From Akkermansiaceae bacterium (GTDB lineage Bacteria; Verrucomicrobiota; Verrucomicrobiia; Verrucomicrobiales; Akkermansiaceae), in NCBI GenBank assembly GCA_022424905.1, contig JAKMGP010000309.1, positions 1-43,829 of the forward strand: 43,829 nucleotides of DNA. The letters are read 5' to 3'. The notes under the pieces are model-generated. The model saw only the letters and a list, made by a program, of their open reading frames with translations, did no database searches and was not told where the DNA came from. Within the stretch, counting starts at the first letter, position 1, and each line of letters begins with the position of its first letter. Of this stretch, positions 25,716-34,853 are shown piece after piece. The position numbers and the translations under genes were made by a program.

Positions 25716-27866
25716 CTACAAGAAGAAATAGACGGGAGAATCCCCAACTTCATTGATCTCACCCACATCGCCAAAGGCATTTAGAGTGTACTTAAACTCG
25801 CCCGGCCACGGCCCAGAATAGTTCCTCCCATTGCACCACATCATCAAGATTTGCTCGTCACCCCGCTCAAAGCGAAGCGCGTAAACGTCATCTTCCATTT
25901 CTAATTTCTCCAAAAAAGTCGCTGATCCCAACTGCTCTAAAAAAACACGAAGCATCTTAAACCCAATCCGTTCACGCCATCCGCCTTCGGCCCGCTCGTC
26001 GACCAGTCCAAATCCATGAGCCACCAAACGCCACCAGTAAACTTTATCGACAAAGCCGGAACAGACCGAGATTACAAGATACCTCAACATATAGACCCCA
26101 TAGTCAAATTCACTCACATTAAGGGGATGCTCCGGCGCACCAGCATCTACGTAAGTTGCCGTTACCGGGGACCAAATCCCTGTTCCTTCAAGTGGCCAAT
26201 TTACCTCCGAAATAATCACTTGATCATCACAAGCAGGCACTACCTTCGCAATCGCTCGCAGCAATCCACATTTTTCTAGAGTACTGAATTTTCCCTGGAA
26301 ATTCTCCGGTGCTCCCCGCCGATCCACATAAAGATGATGAGACAAAGCTCCGTAGTGCAATCCTTTAGGAGCACCTTCAAGAGCTGAAAGAACATAATGA
26401 TACTCGAAATCGATACAAGCGGGCCCCGTAAAAGTAATTTTAGGGAACTTTTCCTGCAACTTCATCACCGGCTGCAACAAGGCGACTTGATCAACCGGCC
26501 CATGAACACCCCACTTCATCCGGTTCACGGCATGGCAAATCTCGACAGCCGTCACAAGCTCCCCAACTTCATCTAACACAAAACTCAAAAACCCAGCCCA
26601 CGAATCTGGCTCGTTGACCGCCCCACGGTCCTGCACCATCGCTATCATCACCTCGCGTCCAGAATCCACAAGCCGCTTCACCTGTAAAACCCCCTCCTTC
26701 CAACACGACATACCTTCATGATGACAAAATCGCAAGATAACCGACACCCCTTCCAACTTTTCCAATAGCTCCACCTGACGATTGAAATCCAGATCGGTCG
26801 ATTCAAGCGCCACTCCAAATCGCCCCTTCAAATCAATCTGGCTTTGGTAAGCTAACGGAATTTGTCTACGGTATTCACGCCAGATTTTTCCCGCAAATTT
26901 CAAAACTGACCAAGCAACTTTACAATGCCTCCCTAAAGAATAAAATCGTTTCCTCTCATACCTCTCCATCGTAATTGATGCCTGCGCCGATTCCCGATCC
27001 CAAATCCAAATATCCTGAACCTCGGGATAACGCCCAACAAGCCCTCGAGACCATTTCCGAAATGGGTGACGCCATTTGCGGCTTCGCTCCCACAACTCAA
27101 AACTCCTCCGACGGGAAATCATCTCCTTGGTGAATTCTTTAGGGGGATTCCCTTTCCAATAAATCCTCGCCAAAACATTGAGAAACGCTGAAGGCAGTCG
27201 CATCCTCGAAAAATCCTGCGCTCGCTCCTTCAAACTCAGAACCTCCCTGATTCGTCCACGATTCAGATCAATAAACTGAACCTCCCCCCACTCCCCGTCG
27301 CCCGACACCTGAAACTCCATATTTTGATTTCCTAGGTCCCGATGCCAAAATCCGACGTCGTGCATCTGTCGAATCGCAGATGCAATATGATCTAACTTTG
27401 CCACCAAAAACCGACAATCCGCCCTTTCCTGATAGGCCTGAATCAGCGAGCTCTTGAAACTGACTAACGATTCAACGTAATCCGAAAGATAAAAACTCTC
27501 CACCAAACGTGAACCTTCCCAACAATCGAAATAGGCAATCGGTTGAGGCGTTCCAACTCCTCGGCTCTTTAAAAAATTAGCAGCCTTAAACGAACGCTCA
27601 GCTTTACTGCCCTTCTTAAAGTCATAACGGTCCTTAAGAAATCCCTGCCTCCCAAAAGCTTTCACAGCCACCTTCAGACGTTTCCCATTCTTTTCAAAAT
27701 CGAGCACCACTACCCGGTGCCGGCCCTCAGACAAAACTCCATCTTTTGCAGATCTGGCTCGCTCCCCCAGCCCCCCTAGAGATTCTTCGTCAAAGAATGA
27801 TTTAAAATCAGAGATTACCTGTCCTTGGAGCTTCCCTTCTGAAAGTTTCTCCACGCCTCGGTTCAT
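25716..27866 (-). CDS. LPS-kinase-like domain fused to a glycoside-hydrolase-like domain
   Basis: A 716-residue two-part protein. The N-terminal part (about 45-240) is a kinase of the Kdo/WaaP/InaA type: Lys69 in VAVKAF, Glu90 in SKAERSF, HRDLGNQN with Asp177 and Asn182, and the DFG-position Asp200 in FIDLNRG. The C-terminal part (about 345-640) reads as a clan GH-A TIM barrel, with a possible nucleophile Glu554 in ISEVNWPLEGTG. The expected acid/base region reads EICHAVNRMKWG; where related barrels have NE, it has His445-Ala446. So the kinase half looks active and the barrel may not be a normal glycosidase. No signal peptide or TM is seen. It lies within the LPS gene block and is divergent from the YrbL-family gene. 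Confidence 0.75.
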   Translation of the reverse strand: MNRGVEKLSEGKLQGQVISDFKSFFDEESLGGLGERARSAKDGVLSEGRHRVVVLDFEKNGKRLKVAVKAFGRQGFLKDRYDFKKGSKAERSFKAANFLKSRGVGTPQPIAYFDCWEGSRLVESFYLSDYVESLVSFKSSLIQAYQERADCRFLVAKLDHIASAIRQMHDVGFWHRDLGNQNMEFQVSGDGEWGEVQFIDLNRGRIREVLSLKERAQDFSRMRLPSAFLNVLARIYWKGNPPKEFTKEMISRRRSFELWERSRKWRHPFRKWSRGLVGRYPEVQDIWIWDRESAQASITMERYERKRFYSLGRHCKVAWSVLKFAGKIWREYRRQIPLAYQSQIDLKGRFGVALESTDLDFNRQVELLEKLEGVSVILRFCHHEGMSCWKEGVLQVKRLVDSGREVMIAMVQDRGAVNEPDSWAGFLSFVLDEVGELVTAVEICHAVNRMKWGVHGPVDQVALLQPVMKLQEKFPKITFTGPACIDFEYHYVLSALEGAPKGLHYGALSHHLYVDRRGAPENFQGKFSTLEKCGLLRAIAKVVPACDDQVIISEVNWPLEGTGIWSPVTATYVDAGAPEHPLNVSEFDYGVYMLRYLVISVCSGFVDKVYWWRLVAHGFGLVDERAEGGWRERIGFKMLRVFLEQLGSATFLEKLEMEDDVYALRFERGDEQILMMWCNGRNYSGPWPGEFKYTLNAFGDVGEINEVGDSPVYFFL

Positions 27867-27993
27867 CCTGCTGAGAAGATTACAAAGCAGTCGAAAAAAA
27901 ACAATCCGGTTTCTTCCACTCCACTTTCCACTCGACCGTCAAGGACCCGGCCGATAAATTTCAACTCTCCCCCCTCGCCCAGAAGTAATTGCA

Positions 27994-28653
27994 ATGGTGA
28001 CCCATAACCTCATTAACCTGTCCTCCGACTGCCAAACCATTGGCGAGGGCCTCTTCTGCACTTGCTACCTCCACCCAGAAGATAACTCTATCTGCATCAA
28101 ACTTCCAACCACTCACAAAAAGGCGCGAAAACGTCAAAAGGCCGATGAAGCTTACTATCGAAAGCTTTATAGAAACAAAGCGGATTTAACTTATATTAGT
28201 GATTATCTGGGTTCCTGCCAAACCAGCCTTGGCCCCGGCCATCTCTACCAATATATCAAAGATAAAAATGGTAAGACTTCAAAAACCCTCAATCACTATC
28301 TCGCAAACTATCCCCAAAAAACGGAGGAGCTTTGTACTCATCTCGCCAAGCTGGGCTGCTATCTCCTAGAAAACCACATTCTTGTTAGTGACCTTCACGG
28401 CAACAACATCGTTTTCCAGCATCTCAGCGAAAACTCAAAAAAACTTATGATCGTTGACGGAATAGGCGATCGCGTGATCTTCACCGCCCCTAACTTTTTC
28501 AACTCGATCAAAGCAGGTAAAATCATTCGCCGGTGGAATAAATTCATCAGGCGACTTCAAGCTGACCATCCCTCTGCGCCTCTGCCAAAAGAACAACTTT
28601 ATTTGGGGAATGAGGCCCTTACGGACCCAAAAACGGTCACTCGAGCTCACTAA
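27994..28653 (+). CDS. YrbL-family (PhoP-regulatory-network-type) protein
   Basis: A 219-residue cytoplasmic protein of the YrbL family (PF10707). Family features are an N-terminal GEGLFCTCYLHPEDNSICIK, the central YYRKLYRNKADL, then LLENHILVSDLHGNNIVF and MIVDGIGDRVIF. The VSDLHGNN and VDGIGD pair matches a kinase-like catalytic loop and metal site, so it is probably a small protein-kinase-fold protein. YrbL is known in enterobacteria as a PhoP-regulated gene of unclear function. Its place beside an LPS-kinase-like gene and msbA suggests an LPS-related role here. It is convergent with msbA (32-base gap holding a hairpin). Confidence 0.82.
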   Translation: MVTHNLINLSSDCQTIGEGLFCTCYLHPEDNSICIKLPTTHKKARKRQKADEAYYRKLYRNKADLTYISDYLGSCQTSLGPGHLYQYIKDKNGKTSKTLNHYLANYPQKTEELCTHLAKLGCYLLENHILVSDLHGNNIVFQHLSENSKKLMIVDGIGDRVIFTAPNFFNSIKAGKIIRRWNKFIRRLQADHPSAPLPKEQLYLGNEALTDPKTVTRAH

Positions 28654-28662
28654 ATACCGCTG

Positions 28663-28681
28663 GGAGACTCGACTGGTCTCC
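28663..28681. terminator. Hairpin between convergent YrbL-like and msbA genes
   Basis: GGAGAC (28663-28668) and GTCTCC (28676-28681) form a 6-bp stem with a 7-base loop, filling the short gap. It is placed to serve both directions; no T-run accompanies it. Confidence 0.35.
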
Positions 28682-28685
28682 ACTA

Positions 28686-30431
28686 CTAAGCCTCCGCCCG
28701 CTCCGAAATAATTTCCCCCTGATCAAGCTCGATCACGCGGCTTGCAATTTTGGTAGTGGAGAGGCGGTGAGCAATTAACAAGGTCGTGCGACCCTTCACC
28801 AAATCTGCTAAAGCCGATTGAATAATTGCTTCACTTTCATTATCAAGCGCACTCGTCGCTTCATCCAAAAGGAGGATTGGCGCATCCTTTAGAAATGCTC
28901 TCGCAATAGCAATCCGTTGTCGTTGTCCCCCGGAGAGGCTTCTTCCCATTTCAGAAACCGGCGTATCGTAACCCTGCTCCTGTTTAAGAATGAACTCATG
29001 CGCATTTGCCTTTTTAGCAGCACTTACGACTTCTTCTTCACTGGCGCCAGGACGCCCTAGAAGAATATTCTCCTGGATCGTCCCTTGAAATAATACCGCA
29101 GTTTGGGAAACCACCGCAACTCGGTCACGAAGCTCACTCTTGGACCATTTCTTCACATTCAGATCACTCACCGAAACACTTCCTCCCTTTACATCGTAAA
29201 AACGCGGGATCAAATTGAAGAGACTTGATTTCCCCCCTCCACTCGGACCGATCAAGGCCACGCATTGGCCGGGCTCGATTGTAAGATTGATTCCACGTAG
29301 GATCATCTCATCACCATAGCCGAACGAAACATCCTTGAAAACAACACGACTCTCAAAAATCTCTGGGGTCTCAGGACACTCAGGATCATCCAAATGATCA
29401 ACCGCGAGAGAAATCTCCTCTAATCGCTCAAGAGAGGCATCAGCTTGGCGCAAGTTCGCCTGAATCGCACCCAATTTCTTTACCGGCTCATAGCAGAGGT
29501 ACAACGCCATCGCGATCGCCATAAAACTAGAAAGTTTCATCCCCTGTTGCGCTCCCAGATAGATCGCCACTGTCAAGCCAAGCACCGATACAAATTCAAC
29601 CGTCGGTGAAATTAGCTGCTTGTATTTAACAACTTTCATCGAATAGCGGATCACCCCCTGAATTCGGTTACGAAATTTTTGCACGACCGCCCCCTGCAGA
29701 TTATAGGCCCGAATCTCAAGTGGCGCTTGGATTGATTCGGAAATCTGCCCACTTAAATCGCCAGCATTCGCTTGTAGTTTTCGAGCTTTGCCACCCAAAC
29801 GTTTCGCAATCGCGCGCAGCGGAAGAACACACAAAGGGATAGAGAAAATCGAAAAAAGGACCAAAGAGGTGCCCTGGTTAGAAGCCGCTTCTGAGATCAA
29901 AAATACCAGCGCAGCGATTAGGACCGCAGGTTGTTTTATGATATCAACTGCCACTTTACCCACTGTCGAACGAACGATTTCAGCATCTCCCACAAGCCGC
30001 GCAAGCAAATCGCCCGACTGCCTCTTCTGAAAAAACGCAATAGGCAGAGTTTGTAGTCTCGTGAAAACCTCATCACGAATTTGCTCCAAAAAACGATACC
30101 CGCAATAACTCATCAGATAGGTATTTAGAAAACCACCAATCGCCCGAAAGAAAAACATCAGCGGAAGCCATGCACAGGCAACAGGAAGCAACCACTCACC
30201 CGGCAACTGATTAAACCAACTCATCAGGCCTTCTGCAAAGAAGCTGCTTTCCGGCTCTCCTTCCCCAAGATTTACCTGATCGTCTTTAAAAATTAAAGGG
30301 AAGACCACTTTTGCCGCAAGCGGTAACCCTGCTCCAGTTGCCGCCGCGTAGACCAATCCGGACAAAACACTTCCAAGAAACTGCCATTTGACCGGCTTAA
30401 AGTATTTGAAATAAGGCAGAAAGCGCTTCAT
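28686..30431 (-). CDS. msbA: Lipid A export ABC transporter (MsbA-type)
   Basis: A 581-residue half-transporter with an N-terminal six-helix membrane domain (about residues 15-315) and a C-terminal ATPase. The Walker A is GPSGGGKSS near residue 392, the ABC signature LSGGQRQRIAIARA near 495, and the Walker B ILLLDEATSALD near 520. The length and layout match MsbA, which flips lipid A-core across the inner membrane and works as a homodimer. The neighbourhood (kdsD, LpxL, LPS kinase) supports that role, though other lipid or drug exporters share the fold. It is divergent from kdsD with 60 bases between. Confidence 0.85.
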   Translation of the reverse strand: MKRFLPYFKYFKPVKWQFLGSVLSGLVYAAATGAGLPLAAKVVFPLIFKDDQVNLGEGEPESSFFAEGLMSWFNQLPGEWLLPVACAWLPLMFFFRAIGGFLNTYLMSYCGYRFLEQIRDEVFTRLQTLPIAFFQKRQSGDLLARLVGDAEIVRSTVGKVAVDIIKQPAVLIAALVFLISEAASNQGTSLVLFSIFSIPLCVLPLRAIAKRLGGKARKLQANAGDLSGQISESIQAPLEIRAYNLQGAVVQKFRNRIQGVIRYSMKVVKYKQLISPTVEFVSVLGLTVAIYLGAQQGMKLSSFMAIAMALYLCYEPVKKLGAIQANLRQADASLERLEEISLAVDHLDDPECPETPEIFESRVVFKDVSFGYGDEMILRGINLTIEPGQCVALIGPSGGGKSSLFNLIPRFYDVKGGSVSVSDLNVKKWSKSELRDRVAVVSQTAVLFQGTIQENILLGRPGASEEEVVSAAKKANAHEFILKQEQGYDTPVSEMGRSLSGGQRQRIAIARAFLKDAPILLLDEATSALDNESEAIIQSALADLVKGRTTLLIAHRLSTTKIASRVIELDQGEIISERAEA

Positions 30432-30464
30432 CGACGGTGACTAGGATAGCTCAATCCTTCCGAA

Positions 30465-30487
30465 TCAACCAGACTTACTTAGGTTGA
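30465..30487. repeat. Inverted repeat TCAACC-N11-GGTTGA before kdsD
   Basis: Perfect 6-base arms lie in the 60-base divergent gap, ending 4 bases before the kdsD ATG. It could be an operator shared with msbA or a 5' hairpin; no second copy was noticed. Confidence 0.3.
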
Positions 30488-30491
30488 CCAG

Positions 30492-31490
30492 ATGCAGCTC
30501 ATAAGTCACTCTGCCGACGTGGATTTGATCGAAAAAGCCCGGACGGTCGTAGGAATTGAGACCTCGCAGCTCAACCGCCTAGCCGAGAGGCTCGATGAAA
30601 ACTTTAGCAAAGCTGTTGGCGCCATAGAGGAAACCCTTAAGGGCGGGCAGAAAATCGTCGTCATCGGAGTCGGTAAATCCGAGCACATCGGGAACAAGTT
30701 CGTTGCCACTTTAAACAGCACTGGCGCCACTACCGTAAGTCTCAATTGTCAAAATGCCCTGCACGGCGATCTTGGGATTCTTTCAGTTGGAGATCTCGTC
30801 ATCGCTCTCAGTCATTCTGGAGAAACCTCCGAAATGATCAGCTTGCTCCCTCACGCAAAAAAACGAGCTTCCCAAATCATCACCATCACCGGAGATACCA
30901 AATCCACCTTGGCCCAACACAGTGACATCGTCCTTGATACCTATGTCGAGCAAGAGGCCTGCCCTCTCCAGCTCGCACCCACTTCAAGTTCGACCAACAT
31001 GCTAGTTCTCTGCGATGCACTCGCCATGGTTCTTCTGGAAAAACGAGGCTTCCACTCCAAGGATTTTGCCGAGCTACATCCCGGTGGCAGCCTAGGGAAA
31101 TATCTCCTGAATCGGGTTTCCGATATCATGCGTACCGGTTCAACTTTTGCAAAAGTCCCCACCACTTCTCTCGTCCAAGATAGCGTTCTCGCGATGCTAG
31201 AATGCCGAGCCGGAGCTGCTGTCGTTGTTGACTCTAACGGTAAACTGGCTGGAATTTTCACCCACGGAGACTTTGTTCGGGGATATCAAACGAACCGGGA
31301 GATCGGAGATACTCCTGTCTCTGATCATATGACCACTGACCCAATTACGGTTCACGAAAACGACCTCGCGGCCGAGGTTGTTCGCATCCTTCGTGAACAT
31401 CGTATTGATGATCTCGTCGTTATCAATAACGCGGGTGAAGCAATTGGTCTCGTTGACGTTCAAGATTTAGCCCGTCATGGACTAAGCTAA
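30492..31490 (+). CDS. kdsD: Arabinose-5-phosphate isomerase (KdsD/KpsF-type)
   Basis: A 332-residue isomerase that converts ribulose-5-phosphate to arabinose-5-phosphate, the entry step to Kdo. The N-terminal SIS domain has VIGVGKSEHIGNKFVATLNS, NALHGDLG and LSHSGETSEM, then ELHPGGSLGKYL. Two CBS domains follow (about 208-262 and 275-330), the second with VSDHMTTDPITVHE. This SIS-CBS-CBS layout and length are standard. It is divergent from msbA, and its product feeds the Kdo transferase WaaA encoded at 14559-15809. Confidence 0.93.
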   Translation: MQLISHSADVDLIEKARTVVGIETSQLNRLAERLDENFSKAVGAIEETLKGGQKIVVIGVGKSEHIGNKFVATLNSTGATTVSLNCQNALHGDLGILSVGDLVIALSHSGETSEMISLLPHAKKRASQIITITGDTKSTLAQHSDIVLDTYVEQEACPLQLAPTSSSTNMLVLCDALAMVLLEKRGFHSKDFAELHPGGSLGKYLLNRVSDIMRTGSTFAKVPTTSLVQDSVLAMLECRAGAAVVVDSNGKLAGIFTHGDFVRGYQTNREIGDTPVSDHMTTDPITVHENDLAAEVVRILREHRIDDLVVINNAGEAIGLVDVQDLARHGLS

Positions 31491-31500
31491 ACCAACAGCT

Positions 31501-32826
31501 TTATTTGGCTGAGAGATCGACCTTTACTAACTCCTTGTCATTTCTCAGGTAAGCCGCCTTTCCAGCAAAGGCAGGCCCACTCCAAACAACTGGACGACTG
31601 TAAGCCTCATTGGTAGGCTCAAGAACATGTTGACGTCCAATTTCACGGTACCCCTCACGCGAGAGCTGCGCCAAAATTAGATCTCCATTTTCATTGAAGA
31701 TCCAATAATTCCCTGACTCCTCGTGACGCGTCAGGTGTGCCGTGCCATGACTTCCGCCCTTTAAGCGATGTTCCTCGGCGACTGTAGGCTGTATTGTTGA
31801 CCAGAATCTCTCTCCATTTTCCACCGATGCTGCAATCAACTGGCTGGATCGGACGTCACATCCATAGATAACACCATCATGAATCAGAGGAGTGCTATTA
31901 CAGCAATAGAGAGCAGTTTTGGGTTTCCCTCGCCATATGAACTTTGCGGTCGGCTCATTTTCCCCGAGCTCAATCATAGCGCCCACCCGGCCGATCCCAC
32001 TCGCGAAAATTTTATTGCCAACAAGTCGCGGCGTCATCACTGACATTCCATATATGGGCTTGAGTGGAAGTTCCCAGTACTTTTCTCCTGTCTTTGGATT
32101 CAAGGAATTAATCGCCTCTGGATGCCAGATCAAAAGTTGCTCCGTTTTACCGACTTTCACCAGTGAAGGAGGGCAATACCCTTGGCTTCTCGCATCAAGC
32201 GCCTTCCACTTCACCTCGCCGGTCATAGCATCAAATGCCACCGCAACACTCCCCTCTCCCCCAACGAGACAATACAAAGTATCGCCGACCGCAAGTGGAT
32301 GAGCGGAGAACCCCCAAATGGGAAGCCCTGCATCAAAATCCTTTTGGAAATTCTTTTCCCACTTCTTAGCACCAGTCTTGGCATCAAGCGCAACGAGATT
32401 TCCCATTCCGCCCAAGAAAAAAACTAAGCCATTCGCAATCGTAGGAGTAGCACGCGGCCCTCCGGGATAAGAGAGTCTATAAGTCCGGTTCTCTTCATAC
32501 TTCCAGATCTCTTCCCCGGTCACGGCATTTAAACAAAGCAATCTCTCAATTCCTTGCCACGTTACAGCTCTCCCTGGATTATTAACCAATTCACCCTCGG
32601 AACGCTGGTAGTCAGATACATAAACTCTCTCATCGGCAACCGCTGGTCCCGAGTATCCCCACCCGACCGGAACCCGCCACACCACAGGAGCACCAGACTT
32701 TGGTAGATCTGTCCTAATCCCTTTTTCACGCCATACCCCATCCGCCTTCTCACCCATCCAACGGGGCCAATCATCAGCGGAGGCACTCAGAATTCCGGTA
32801 ACGCAAAGCACAAGAAAAGGTTTCAT
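31501..32826 (-). CDS. Secreted PQQ-type beta-propeller protein
   Basis: A 441-residue exported protein with a signal peptide (MKPFLVLCVTGILSASA-DDWPRWMG). The body repeats PQQ-like propeller blades such as LLCLNAVTGEEIWKYEENR, LVALDAKTGAKKWEKNFQ and AVAFDAMTGEVKWKAL. The propeller is of the BamB/PQQ-dehydrogenase type, but the metal- and cofactor-binding residues of true quinoprotein dehydrogenases are not apparent. Such proteins are abundant in Planctomycetes and Verrucomicrobia and usually have no assigned role. It ends 10 bases from the convergent kdsD stop. Confidence 0.82.
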   Translation of the reverse strand: MKPFLVLCVTGILSASADDWPRWMGEKADGVWREKGIRTDLPKSGAPVVWRVPVGWGYSGPAVADERVYVSDYQRSEGELVNNPGRAVTWQGIERLLCLNAVTGEEIWKYEENRTYRLSYPGGPRATPTIANGLVFFLGGMGNLVALDAKTGAKKWEKNFQKDFDAGLPIWGFSAHPLAVGDTLYCLVGGEGSVAVAFDAMTGEVKWKALDARSQGYCPPSLVKVGKTEQLLIWHPEAINSLNPKTGEKYWELPLKPIYGMSVMTPRLVGNKIFASGIGRVGAMIELGENEPTAKFIWRGKPKTALYCCNSTPLIHDGVIYGCDVRSSQLIAASVENGERFWSTIQPTVAEEHRLKGGSHGTAHLTRHEESGNYWIFNENGDLILAQLSREGYREIGRQHVLEPTNEAYSRPVVWSGPAFAGKAAYLRNDKELVKVDLSAK

Positions 32827-33111
32827 ACCTCCAGAGTCCCTTCCTGCCCAAAAAAGTCAACCCAGCTTCATTTGAGGAGCTTTTTAAATTCAAAGTCACC
32901 ATTCGTCATTATTTTTGACTCCAATCGCAATGACCCTTTTGAACTTACTCCAAATATCATTCTCCAGAACGTTACCGATTCGGTTTACGAACCACACTTG
33001 GGCAAACGTAGTGAATTTTTTAATCCATTCCACAAAGCTGTGGCTAGAACCAGCCTTTGGCCTTGCCTTCACCGTTACGCGGTGTTGACTCCTCGTAAGC
33101 CAAACAAAACT

Positions 33112-33612
33112 GTGAACGCATTCGAAATCTATCAGAAAATCGACCCCTCTCCCATCAGCGACATGTTTCTCTGGATCCGGGAAAATGACCGTCAACTTTA
33201 CAAATCAGCGATTGCGACCCTCACCGCAAACCGGAATCTCCGATCTGTCTTCGTTGAAAGAAAATCGGTCTCAGAGCAGATTGCTTGGCTTCATAAGACC
33301 CTTAAACTGAAGACCAGCGATACCATCGGGGAACATCTCTTTCAAGTTTACTTCATGAAGGGGCAGCAAGAGCTTTTAATTGGATTTTGTGACAGTATGG
33401 GAATCGAGCATGATGGAGAAGGCTCAGTCGAAGGAGCTCTCCCTGAAACTCTCGATGATGAAAAACTCAAATCCACTATCGACAACCTCATCGAAGCACA
33501 CGATCCCAAATTGGTGACTCTTTATCTTAGGATCTTTAATCTGCAGACCCCAAATGGGTGGGAGAACCTTGTTAACACGCTCGAAAGTGATGAACGACTC
33601 AGCCTAGTTTAA
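33112..33612 (+). CDS. Small protein of unknown function
   Basis: A roughly 166-residue soluble protein beginning with GTG (MNAFEIYQKIDPSPISDMFLW). It is likely mostly helical and acidic at the C-terminus, with stretches ENDRQLYKSAIATLTANRN and DNLIEAHDPKLVTLYLRIFN. The frame stays open back to 32872, but the upstream part reads like non-coding sequence, so I start at 33112; an ATG at 33163 is also possible. No family is recognised. Its stop codon overlaps that of the convergent aminotransferase. Confidence 0.55.
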   Translation: MNAFEIYQKIDPSPISDMFLWIRENDRQLYKSAIATLTANRNLRSVFVERKSVSEQIAWLHKTLKLKTSDTIGEHLFQVYFMKGQQELLIGFCDSMGIEHDGEGSVEGALPETLDDEKLKSTIDNLIEAHDPKLVTLYLRIFNLQTPNGWENLVNTLESDERLSLV

Positions 33613-34853
33613 GAGGCATCTAAAAGTCGCCGTATTGCAGCAAGCGCATAATCTAACTCTCTTTCCGAGATCAGGAAGGGGGGGGTAAAAGAAAGGACGT
33701 TCCCTTCCGGTCCATCCGCCAGAAAGAGAATCCCTTCAGCTAAAAGTGAGGTCAACAACTCGCCAGCTGGTCGATTCAATTCCAATCCCCACATTAAGCC
33801 ACGACCACGCACCTCTCGAACCGCTTTGTGATCAAACGACTGCAGCGCGTTAGAAAGCCTTTTTGAGGATTCCTCCACCCATCGAACCGTTGCGTCCCTT
33901 TCAAAAATTTCCAGCGATTTCAATGCCATAGCACAGCCTACCGGATGCCCTAAAAATGTACTGGTATGCAACGCCTCGCCGGGGCTCTTAGGCCACTGAT
34001 CCATAACTTCTTTTTTGCCCACACAAGCAGAAATCGGAAACCCCCCACTCATCGCTTTCCCAACGCAAATCAGATCAGGGATTACACCTTCCCACTCACC
34101 GGCGAACCACTTTCCAGTGCGAAAAAAACCAGTGTAAATTTCATCAAAAATCAAGAGAGCATTGTGCTCATCACACCAATTTCTGAGTGCTAATAAAAAT
34201 CCGGGAGGAGGAATCACCTTACCCCCGCGTCCTTGAATGGGCTCTACTAAAACCGCACCAATCTCATCATCGTTAGGCAGCTCAAACGATCCGTATTTTA
34301 CGCGATTGGTCACTTCCGCCAATTGATCTACAAATGGACCGCGAAACTTTTCGAGATCAGTGCCAAGCAAGCTTCCATAACCTAACCCATGGTAACCGTT
34401 AGTAAAAGCCATCACCCTGCGCTTTCCAGTCGCCAGTCGTGCCGTTTTGAGCGCCGTTTCCACCGCTTCAAATCCTGAATTTGAAAGAACTACTTTTCCC
34501 GAACCAGCACCCCATTTCTCGAAAGTTAATTTCGAAAGTTGTTCGCACAGCTCAACCTTTAAACCGGTTGGATGAACATCACCCATCCCATGAAGCAGCT
34601 GGTCGCTTTGCTCCTTCATGGCCTCTACAATTTCAGGATGCCGATGCCCGAGCCCTGTAACTCCAAAAGCACTGGTGAAGTCCAAGAAACGATTCCCGTC
34701 TGCATCCCACACGTTCACGCCTTTCGCTTTCTCCCAAAAAACCGGCCACGAATGATCCATATAAGTGACATTCCGACTTTCGTGCTCGCGGAGCCTTGCC
34801 GCCAGCGCCAGCGAGCGAGGACCAGGAATACTGGTTATTATTTCAGGAATCAT
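33609..34853 (-). CDS. Class III PLP-dependent aminotransferase
   Basis: A 414-residue fold-type I aminotransferase of the acetylornithine/ornithine/4-aminobutyrate group. YHGLGYGSL is near 154-162, LIFDEIYTGFFRTG places the PLP-ring aspartate at Asp237, and the Schiff-base lysine is Lys266 in CVGKAMSGGFPIS. The substrate is not clear from sequence; no arginine or putrescine genes are nearby. The ATG overlaps the rhomboid gene stop as ATGA, so the pair is co-transcribed despite unrelated roles. Confidence 0.88.
   Translation of the reverse strand: MIPEIITSIPGPRSLALAARLREHESRNVTYMDHSWPVFWEKAKGVNVWDADGNRFLDFTSAFGVTGLGHRHPEIVEAMKEQSDQLLHGMGDVHPTGLKVELCEQLSKLTFEKWGAGSGKVVLSNSGFEAVETALKTARLATGKRRVMAFTNGYHGLGYGSLLGTDLEKFRGPFVDQLAEVTNRVKYGSFELPNDDEIGAVLVEPIQGRGGKVIPPPGFLLALRNWCDEHNALLIFDEIYTGFFRTGKWFAGEWEGVIPDLICVGKAMSGGFPISACVGKKEVMDQWPKSPGEALHTSTFLGHPVGCAMALKSLEIFERDATVRWVEESSKRLSNALQSFDHKAVREVRGRGLMWGLELNRPAGELLTSLLAEGILFLADGPEGNVLSFTPPFLISERELDYALAAIRRLLDAS

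Noticed and set aside
32872-33111. Extension of the 33112-33612 gene to a TTG start at 32872
   Set aside because: The extra 80 residues look like translated intergenic sequence; the GTG at 33112 gives a more protein-like N-terminus.
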